This document shows positions 1-6,400 of a DNA stretch of 6,548 bases, one piece after another. A model generated the notes under the pieces. It was not told where the DNA came from. It searched no databases and worked only from the letters and a program-made list of their open reading frames with translations. Origin of the DNA: Deltaproteobacteria bacterium UBA2385 (GTDB lineage: Bacteria > Myxococcota_A > UBA796 > UBA2385); contig DDSR01000180.1 in assembly GCA_002343455.1 (NCBI GenBank), forward strand, positions 1-6,548, read 5' to 3'. How positions within the stretch are numbered: position 1 is the first letter of the stretch; the number at the start of each line of letters is the position of its first letter. Made by a program: the position numbers and the translations under genes.

Positions 1-2004
1 ACCCCCACCGACACCGGCACCACCCCCACGACCCCGCTCGGTACCGGCTCCCGCTGCGAGCTCCCGCCCTCGCCCCCTACCTCCGCCGGCGAGATCACCC
101 TCGAACGCGCCTTCCCCTCGCTCTCCTTCGACGACCCGATCTTCCTCACCCAGGCCCCCGGCGACGCCGATCGCTGGTGGGTGGTCGAGCAGGCCACCGG
201 GATCCGCACTTTCTCTGGCGAAGACGCCACCGACGCCCCCCTGGCCCTGGACCTCTCCGACCGGATCTACGTGGCCTACGAGTGCGGCGTGCTGGGCCTG
301 GCCTTCGACCCGGACTTTGCGACGAACGGACACGCCTACGTGGTCTACACCACCCAGAGCACGGGCGTGGACTGGACGCTCTCCCGCTTCACGAGCCTGG
401 ACGGGGGGCTGTCCTTCGACCCCGAGACGGAGCTGCCGATCCTGGAGCTGGCCCAGCCCTACGCGAACCACAACGGGGGCTCGCTGGCCTTCGGACCGGA
501 CGGCTATCTGTACGTGAGCGTGGGCGACGGCGGCAGCGGGGGCGATCCCTTGGGACACGGACAGAACACCGACACCCTTTTCGGCTCGATCCTGCGGCTG
601 GACGTCTCCGACGGCCCCTACACGGCGCCCCCAGACAACCCCTTCGTCGACCGCGACGGCGCCGACGAGATCTACGCCTATGGGCTGCGCAACGTCTGGG
701 CGATGGCCTTCGACCGCGCGACGGGCGAGCTGTGGGCCGGGGATGTCGGCCAGGTGAGCTGGGAGGAGATCAACCGCATCGAGCTGGGCGGCAACTACGG
801 CTGGAGCGAGATGGAGGGCAGCGGCTGCTACGAGGCGGGCTGCGAGACGGCGGGGATGATCCTGCCGGAGGCAGAGTACGGGCGCGAGGACGGGCGCAGC
901 GTGACGGGCGGGGTGGTCTACCGGGGCGAGGGGCTGGATCTGTACGGAGCCTATCTGTACGCGGACTTCCTCTCGGGGAGGATCTGGGCGCTGGAGGCGG
1001 ACCCTCTGACGGGCGAGTCGGCCTCCCGCCTGCTGAGCGAGCCGGCGCACTTCTGGTCGGGCTTCGCCCAGGACGCCGACGACGAGGTGCTGATGATCAG
1101 CATGGTCGAGGGGACGCTGTGGCGGCTGGCCCCAGGCGCCGAGCCGGGCGAGGACAGCTTCCCGCAACGTCTGTCCGAGACGGGCTGCCTGGACGAAGAC
1201 ACGGGGCCCTCCGCCGGCCTGCTGCCCTACGAGCTGCGCCACCCCTTCTGGTCGGACGGGGCCGCCAAGGCCCGCTGGCTCTCGCTTCCAGAGGGCGAGG
1301 CCGCGACGGTCGGCGAGGACGGGGACCTCTCCCTTCCCCCGGGCAGCGTGGTGGTGAAGGACTTCCTGCTGGAGGGGACCCGCTTCGAGACCCGCCTGCT
1401 GGCCCACCACGAGGACGGGAGCTGGGCGGGCTACAGCTACCGCTGGGACGAGGACGGGGGCGACGCGACCCTGCTGGAAGGCTCCCTGAGGGAGACGGTG
1501 GCGGGCCAGGAGTGGCACTACCCCAGCCGGGCGGAGTGCCAGAGCTGTCACACGGCGGTCGCGGGGGTCAGCCTGGGCCTGGAGCTGGCCCAGCTCGGAG
1601 AGGAGGTCGCGGCCTGGCGGGAGGCGGGCCTGCTGGTGGGCGAGGCCTCGGTGACCCCGCTGGTGCCGCTGGACGACGCCGACACCGAGGCAGCGGCGCG
1701 CTCCTTCCTGCACAGCAACTGTGCGATGTGTCACCAGCCGGACGGGCCCGGCGCGGGCCGCTTGGACCTGCGCTTCAGCACCCCCATGTCCGAGACGGGG
1801 CTTTGCGCCTCGCCGGTGAACGGAGACGTCGGCGTCGAGGACGCCCGCATCCTGGCCCCCGGCGAGCCCGAGCGCAGCGTGCTGCTGGTGCGGATCCGCG
1901 ACCTGGGCGCCTCGCGGATGCCGCCCCTGGGCAGCCTCGTCGTCGACGAGGAGGCCGCCTCGGTCCTGGAGCGGTGGATCCGCGACGACGCGCGCTGCGA
2001 CTGA
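1..2004 (+). CDS. PQQ-dependent GSDH-type sugar dehydrogenase fused to a di-heme cytochrome c domain (5' partial)
   Basis: The frame is open from base 1 (667 residues, TGA at 2002-2004), so the true start lies upstream; the internal GTG at 181 falls inside the first conserved part and is not a start. Numbering from the window edge: residues 1-18 are a Thr/Pro/Gly linker, as found behind export or lipoprotein signals. Residues about 30-375 form a GSDH beta-propeller with GVLGLAFDPDF (96-106), NHNGG with candidate catalytic His157, FGPDG and VGDGG with Asp176, YGLRN with Arg230, and EEIN/GGNYGW. These align by position with His144, Asp163 and Arg228 of soluble PQQ glucose dehydrogenase, and Glu94 falls where that enzyme has Gln76. 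Residues about 388-665 resemble the HNE_0200-type (TIGR03806-like) heme module: FWSDGAAK, CQSCH (513-517), CAMCH (574-578) and RMPPLGS, whose Met640 is a likely axial ligand. Inferred role: periplasmic oxidation of a sugar or alcohol by PQQ, with electrons passed to the attached hemes. The substrate is unknown. Confidence 0.88.
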   Translation, partial: TPTDTGTTPTTPLGTGSRCELPPSPPTSAGEITLERAFPSLSFDDPIFLTQAPGDADRWWVVEQATGIRTFSGEDATDAPLALDLSDRIYVAYECGVLGLAFDPDFATNGHAYVVYTTQSTGVDWTLSRFTSLDGGLSFDPETELPILELAQPYANHNGGSLAFGPDGYLYVSVGDGGSGGDPLGHGQNTDTLFGSILRLDVSDGPYTAPPDNPFVDRDGADEIYAYGLRNVWAMAFDRATGELWAGDVGQVSWEEINRIELGGNYGWSEMEGSGCYEAGCETAGMILPEAEYGREDGRSVTGGVVYRGEGLDLYGAYLYADFLSGRIWALEADPLTGESASRLLSEPAHFWSGFAQDADDEVLMISMVEGTLWRLAPGAEPGEDSFPQRLSETGCLDEDTGPSAGLLPYELRHPFWSDGAAKARWLSLPEGEAATVGEDGDLSLPPGSVVVKDFLLEGTRFETRLLAHHEDGSWAGYSYRWDEDGGDATLLEGSLRETVAGQEWHYPSRAECQSCHTAVAGVSLGLELAQLGEEVAAWREAGLLVGEASVTPLVPLDDADTEAAARSFLHSNCAMCHQPDGPGAGRLDLRFSTPMSETGLCASPVNGDVGVEDARILAPGEPERSVLLVRIRDLGASRMPPLGSLVVDEEAASVLERWIRDDARCD

Positions 2005-2007
2005 GCT

Positions 2008-2982
2008 TCAGTCCAGGAGCTCGGCCTGGAGCCGGGCGTAGGAGACCTCCATCCCGTCGACCATCCCGGTGGCGAGGATCATGTCGCGCAGCTCCTTGGT
2101 GGGGTAGGTGATGCGCACCTCGATCAGGGTGCGACCGCCGGGCCGCGGGCTGAGGATCAGCTCATTGACCGTGCCTGGCCCGTCGATGCCGATCATCCGC
2201 TCGGTGGTGACCGCGCGCCGGGGGGGCTCGGACTCCAGCAGCTCGCCGGTGAAGCCGAAGCGGCCGCCGTCGCTGTCGTTCTGCCACTCGTAGCGGTAGC
2301 TGTCGCCGATGGCCTGCGCGACCTCGCACACGGGCATGGTCCAGCCGTCCGGTCCGAGCAGCCAGCGCTGCAGCAGCGCGGCTTCGTGGTGGGCGCGCCA
2401 GACCTGCGGGAGGCTGCCCCGCACCTCGCGGCGGACGACGACGTGGGTGTCGTCGACGATCTCGGTCGAGGCGGAGAGCGTCTCCGAGTGGTCGCGCAGA
2501 TCGGCCAGGACATCGTCCATCTGGGCCAGGGCCGCCTGCAGGCCCTCGAACATGCCCATGGCGAGCAGCTGCTGCATGGCCTCCAGGCTGGCGAAAGTGG
2601 AGACCGCCACGAAGCGGGAGCCGGTGGTGGTCACCTCGAAGGAGAGCTGCATCCGGGTCTCGGGCTGGGTGGGGTCGGGATGGCCGTCCGGTCCGAGGAA
2701 GCCGTCGCGCAGCTCGATCAGCCGCGGGGCCTGCACGAAGTCGACGTCCCAGTAGCCGGACACACGCTCGCCCTTGGGTCCGGACATATGGTACTCGGAC
2801 CGCCCTCCGGCCTTGAGATCGTGGCGGGTGAAGGTCGCCGGCCACTGGGGAGGGCCCCAGAAGCGCTCGAGCTGGCGCGGATCGGCCCAGGCCTCCCAGA
2901 GGCGCTGCACGGCGACGGGGTATTCGCCGATGGCGGTGAGGGTGAGGGCGTCGGTGTCGGAGGTCACGGAGGTGATCGGCAT
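2008..2982 (-). CDS. Tandem two-domain AHSA1/SRPBCC family protein
   Basis: This 324-residue cytoplasmic protein is made of two successive AHSA1-like (Activator of Hsp90 ATPase homologue 1-like, SRPBCC fold) domains. Domain 1 (about 13-162) has the signature LWEAWADPRQLERFWGPP and ends with MGMFEGLQAALAQ. Domain 2 (about 176-322) repeats the plan with VWRAHHEAALLQRWLLGPDG and the typical terminal helix TGMVDGMEVSYARLQAEL. Single-domain family members are about 140-170 residues, so this is a duplication or fusion. SRPBCC folds enclose a hydrophobic pocket, but the ligand here is unknown. No signal peptide or membrane segment is seen. I chose the ATG at 2982, which has AGGAG 9 nt upstream; the in-frame GTG at 2988 would sit only 3 nt from it. 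The gene follows the ArsR gene by 6 nt, an arrangement seen often for ArsR-AHSA1 pairs, so it is probably controlled by that regulator. Its stop faces the dehydrogenase stop across 3 bp. Confidence 0.87.
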   Translation of the reverse strand: MPITSVTSDTDALTLTAIGEYPVAVQRLWEAWADPRQLERFWGPPQWPATFTRHDLKAGGRSEYHMSGPKGERVSGYWDVDFVQAPRLIELRDGFLGPDGHPDPTQPETRMQLSFEVTTTGSRFVAVSTFASLEAMQQLLAMGMFEGLQAALAQMDDVLADLRDHSETLSASTEIVDDTHVVVRREVRGSLPQVWRAHHEAALLQRWLLGPDGWTMPVCEVAQAIGDSYRYEWQNDSDGGRFGFTGELLESEPPRRAVTTERMIGIDGPGTVNELILSPRPGGRTLIEVRITYPTKELRDMILATGMVDGMEVSYARLQAELLD

Positions 2983-2988
2983 GGGCAC

Positions 2989-3324
2989 TTACTCCTGGGG
3001 GCTAGAGAGGACAGCGTCGAGCTGGTCGAGGCGGTGGACCCACAGCGCTTCGAGCTGTTGAAGGCAGGACCGCACGAGGGCGAGGCGGTCGGGGAGGGCG
3101 CGGACCAGCCGCTCGCGCCCGGCGGAGGTCTTGGCGACGAGGCCGGCCGCTTCGAGCACGGAGACGTGCTTCTGCACGGCGGCGAAGGACATCGAGTAGT
3201 CGTCGGCGAGGCGGCTGATCGAGACCTCGCCCCGCACGGTGCGGCGGAGGATGTCCCGTCGGGTGGTGTCCGCGAGGGCGCGGAACACGCGGTTGAGGTC
3301 GGCGTCGGGAGGATGTGTAACCAT
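2989..3324 (-). CDS. ArsR-family winged-helix transcriptional regulator
   Basis: This 111-residue protein has the standard length and layout of an ArsR regulator of the type paired with AHSA1 genes. Residues 10-28 (LNRVFRALADTTRRDILRR) match the family's opening helix, the VFRALAD..RR.IL pattern. Residues 34-44 form the first HTH helix. Residues 46-62 (SFAAVQKHVSVLEAAGLV region) are the recognition helix and its exit, and the wing follows around GRERL (69-73). The C-terminal helix LEALWVHRLDQLDAVL is the likely dimer contact. The only cysteine is Cys88 and the metal-binding ELCVCDL-type motif is absent, so it is probably not a metal sensor. It is transcribed ahead of the AHSA1 gene and probably represses its own operon. 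The ATG at 3324 starts the family match in the right place. No Shine-Dalgarno sequence precedes it, which fits a leaderless or nearly leaderless message. Confidence 0.9.
   Translation of the reverse strand: MVTHPPDADLNRVFRALADTTRRDILRRTVRGEVSISRLADDYSMSFAAVQKHVSVLEAAGLVAKTSAGRERLVRALPDRLALVRSCLQQLEALWVHRLDQLDAVLSSPQE
2992..2996 (-). promoter_or_regulatory. Shine-Dalgarno site of the AHSA1 gene
   Basis: On the minus strand AGGAG is followed after 9 nt by ATG (2982) and after 3 nt by GTG (2988). The spacing favours the ATG. The site sits at the very end of the ArsR coding sequence, ending one base before that gene's TAA (2991-2989), so the two genes are likely translated from one mRNA with coupling. 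Confidence 0.7.
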
Positions 3325-3330
3325 GTGGTT
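3319..3330. promoter_or_regulatory. Candidate autoregulatory operator over the ArsR start codon
   Basis: A small inverted repeat, AACCA-TG-TGGTT on the plus strand, is centred on the ArsR start codon and lies just downstream of the candidate -10 box. The arms are only 5 bp, so it may be chance. Its position over the predicted transcription start is what an autorepressor site would show. It also stands out as less GC-rich than its surroundings. Confidence 0.3.
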
Positions 3331-3332
3331 GT

Positions 3333-3361
3333 GTATTAGCGCGAGCGAGGCCGAGGCGCAA
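3333..3361 (-). promoter_or_regulatory. Candidate sigma-70-type promoter of the ArsR-AHSA1 operon
   Basis: Read on the minus strand, TTGCGC (3361-3356) is followed after exactly 17 nt by TAATAC (3338-3333). The -35 matches the TTGACA consensus at 4 of 6 positions and the -10 matches TATAAT at 3 of 6, so the boxes are weak but the spacing is ideal. Transcription would begin around 3327-3325, within a few bases of the ATG at 3324, predicting a leaderless mRNA. The short TA-containing stretch is conspicuous in an otherwise very GC-rich region. Confidence 0.4.
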
Positions 3362-3362
3362 G

Positions 3363-3402
3363 GGGGGCCTGGTCCGGAGATCAGGTCGACGACCGGGGGC
3401 CC
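3363..3402 (-). terminator. Possible weak hairpin downstream of the lipoprotein gene
   Basis: Arms GACCGGGGGCCC (3391-3402) and GGGGGCCTGGTC (3363-3374), written on the plus strand, can pair imperfectly around a 16-nt loop just after the lipoprotein stop at 3406. In minus-strand RNA the stem contains mismatches and no U-tract follows, so it is a poor intrinsic terminator. A nested 11-bp odd palindrome, GGTCGACGACC, lies in the same stretch (3384-3394). With the promoter it accounts for most of the 81-bp gap. Confidence 0.2.
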
Positions 3403-3405
3403 TGC

Positions 3406-6400
3406 TCAGTACATGCCGCGCCGCAGGTCCTGCTTCTCGATGCCGCGCAGAGGGACGCGCAGGTCCTCGTCGACCGCCGCCGGCCGGCCGGGTCCGGGCG
3501 AGGCGAAGCCGACGATGCCGTCCAGGATGTGCTCCTCGACCAGCAGGTGCAGCCCGCCGTTGCCGTCGCTGCCCATCAGCAGGGCTCCCCCGCGGTCCCA
3601 GGCGGCCACCAACACGTCGTCGAGGCCGTCGCCGTCGCTGTCTCCGCTGCTGAGGCGGAGGCCCCAGAGGGGGTTGTGCTCCGCCGCAGAGGTGGTGGAG
3701 ATCGGGTTGCTCACGATGTCGCTGCGGTAGTACACCCGCCCGTCGGGCAGGATGTCGATCCGGATGCTGCCCGAGCCGTGGCCCATCACCATGGCCTGGC
3801 TGCTGTCGGGCAGCATGTCGCCCGCGCTCAGCGGCACCGCCAGGTCCGAACAGTCGCGCTCGGCCGGCTCCAGGACCAAGGCGGCGGCCTCCCAGCCCTC
3901 GCCCAGCAGGTCGTCGGGCAGGACGACGGTGGCGAAGCCGCAGGCGGAGGAGGCCCAGGGCACGGTCATCCAGGCGTCGGTGCCGGCCGCGCGCTCGTAG
4001 CCGGCGAAGGGGACCTCCATGGGAGACTCCCAGTCGGCGAAGCGCAGCGCGGCGTCCTCCTGGCTGAGGTAGCTCTCGCCCAAGGGGAGGCGGCGGCTGC
4101 CGACGGCGAGGGGACGCTCGGCGGAGAGGCCCAGCTCGGCGAAGACCGTGGGGTCGGCGTCGCCGATGGCCACCGGGGGCACCAGGAAGGGCAGCTCGCC
4201 GCCGTCCTGGGTGGAGGCCGTCAGGAGGTCGACCCGGCCCAGCCAGGCCTGTCCCATGCCGTCCCGCCAGAAGAGCAGCAGTCCGCCGTCTTCGCCGGGC
4301 TCGCCCAGGGCGACGGGGGCGCTGCTGCCGCCGACGACGGTGTCGGCCGGCGGCCTGAAGTACAGATCGCCGGAGCGGCAGGGGTCGTCGTCCATGCTGC
4401 CGAGCAGGATGGCGAAGCCGCTGTCGCCCTCGCGCGCCATCACCGCGTCGCTCATCGTGGCCATCACCCAGCCGGGCCCCTGCTCGAAGAGCTGGATGTC
4501 GATCGTGCTGTCGGTGAAGCTGCAGTACGAGGCGTCCCGAATGTCGAGGTTGCCCCCGCTGATGATGACGCTGCTGCCGTCGCCGAGGCGGGCCGCGGTG
4601 AAGGCGCCGTCGCCGCTGCCGGTGCGGGACTCGACCGCCGGGGCCGAGCTGGTGATGCTCTGCCACCAGGGCCGGCTGGCCACGGGGGCGCCTCCGGGGA
4701 CCGAGCTGCCGAACCAGATCAGATCCCCCTGGGCCAGGTCGGCGGCGTCGGCGGCGTCGGTGCCGGCTCCGCTGCCCAGCTCCATGGTCGTTCCCGCCCA
4801 GCCGGGGTCGCAGAAGCAGCGGCCCATATGACAGACCCCGTGACCGCCGCTGTCGGAGGCCTTCAGCACGGTGACGTGGCCGCGGTGGGTGGCGGCCTTG
4901 GACTGTCCATGGACGCCTCCGCCGGTGGCGCCCAGCTCGGTCTCCCCGCTGACGCTGCTCTCCCCGGCGGCGACCAGCTCGCGGACGTTCCAGGAGTTCA
5001 GCACATGGGCGACCGTGGCGGGCGCCCCGTCGAGGTCCGTCGAGAGGATCTGCAGCCCGTCGAGCGAGAGGTGCTCGTCCCCGGCGCCGCCGTGCAGGTG
5101 GACGCCGGGCTCGGCGAAGCTGCTGTCGACGGGCTCGTCGGCCTCGGCCGGCCAGTCGCCCAGCGGGGCCGGTCGGTAGCCGGGGGCCGAGACGGCGCCG
5201 ACCAGCTTGACGGCGGTCGCCCGCGAGCGGGGGTTGGTGATGTCGGGGATCCACCAGGCGACCTCGGTGGCCTCGCCGCTGAGGTCGGCGCCCCAGACAC
5301 GCAGCACGAGGTCGGTGAAGCCGTCCCCGCCCAGGTCGACGGCCCGCACGGCGGCGGCGCGCGCGTCGTCGAAGGTCGCGCAGCGCCCGCGCTCGGCGGT
5401 GGCGTCCGGGTTGTCCTGCACCTGGCGGCGTCCCGTGGCGAGGCCGCTGCCGTGCTGTCGCACGGTGAGCGTGCCCAGGCAGCTGCCCGGCTCGCCGCTG
5501 GGGTCAAAGGTCCAGGTCCAGAAGTCCCCCGCCTCGGTCGCCGTGCGCACCCGGCCCTCGTGGACGATGCCGGCCCAGGCCTCACCCTCGGCCACGTCCT
5601 GGGGGCTGACCCCCATCGTCTCGGCGTCCCAGGTGCTGGCCTCCTGGCCGTCCCAGCTCAGGCCGTACCAGGTGCCGCGGGAGTCCTGGTCGAGGCCCAG
5701 GATAGCGAGACCCGGCAGGGCTTCGTCGCCGAGCTCGACGGGTGCGATGTCCAGCACGATCTGCGGCAGCCGGTCGTCGCTGAGATCGTGGTCGAGCGCG
5801 GTGCTGACCGGGCCGCTGTCACGCTGGGCGATGAAGAAAGCCTCGACCGCGTTCTCGCCGGTCAGCACGACCAGCTCGCCGTCCTCGCCGCGGGCCTTCA
5901 GCACGGTGACGTGGCCCCGACCCGCCGCGCGGGCGTCGTCGGCCAGGACCTCGCTGCTGAGGACCAGGCTGGAGACCAGCCCGTCGCGGTCGCTGACCCG
6001 GTCGAGCTGGAGCTCGCCGCCCTCGCTGCTCCAGCTCAGCGCCGAGAGGTCGAAGCCGGTCGCGGCCGTCTCGGAGGGGATCAGGGCCACGGAGCGCGGG
6101 TCGAAGTCCAGGCCGGCGAAGCGGGGGGAGCTGTGGACGGGATCCAGCTCGTCGACGTACTCCTCGGCGTCGCGGTACAGGCGCAGCGGCACCGAGGCGA
6201 TCTCGACCCCGTCGACGACCAGGGTCCCGACCTCCAGGCCGACGACGCCGCTGTCGGCGGGCAGCTTCCCGTCGAAGCGCAGCAGATCGCCCTCGTGCGA
6301 GCTCAGGGAGAGAGGGAGCTCGCCGAAGCTGCTGGTCTGCAGGCTGGAGGTGCCGGGGGAGAGGTCGACCCGGGCGCGGGTGAGGAGGGTGAGGTCGCCG

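Noticed and set aside
2005..2007. A terminator between the convergent dehydrogenase and AHSA1 genes
   Set aside because: Only three bases separate the stop codons, and I saw no convincing hairpin with a U-tract at the ends of the two coding regions.
177..2111. A 644-codon open frame on the plus strand overlapping the dehydrogenase gene in another phase
   Set aside because: Its translation is Arg/Gly/Pro/Ala-rich low complexity, typical of a shifted frame in very GC-rich DNA. The other frame carries the clear GSDH and CxxCH motifs.
2989..3324. Metal-sensing role for the ArsR regulator
   Set aside because: No ELCVCDL-type cysteine motif is present and only one cysteine occurs in the whole protein. 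The AHSA1 neighbour is not a metal efflux gene.
2386..3339. A 317-codon plus-strand open frame antisense to the AHSA1 and ArsR genes
   Set aside because: It is Gly/Glu/Val-rich without a recognisable motif, and the opposite strand holds two well-matched families.
4738..4760. CRISPR-like or regulatory tandem repeat
   Set aside because: The 9-bp unit is present under three times, without spacers, and simply encodes an Asp-Ala-Ala linker within a gene.
4148..4831. A 227-codon plus-strand open frame antisense to the lipoprotein
   Set aside because: It is Ser/Pro-rich low complexity with no motif. The lipoprotein frame has calcium loops and a signal peptide in continuity.
3002..5254. A 750-codon open frame on the minus strand overlapping the ArsR and lipoprotein genes
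   Set aside because: It is Arg/Pro/Gly-rich with no domain signature and spans two genuine genes plus their intergenic gap. It is a phase shadow caused by the scarcity of stop codons at high GC.
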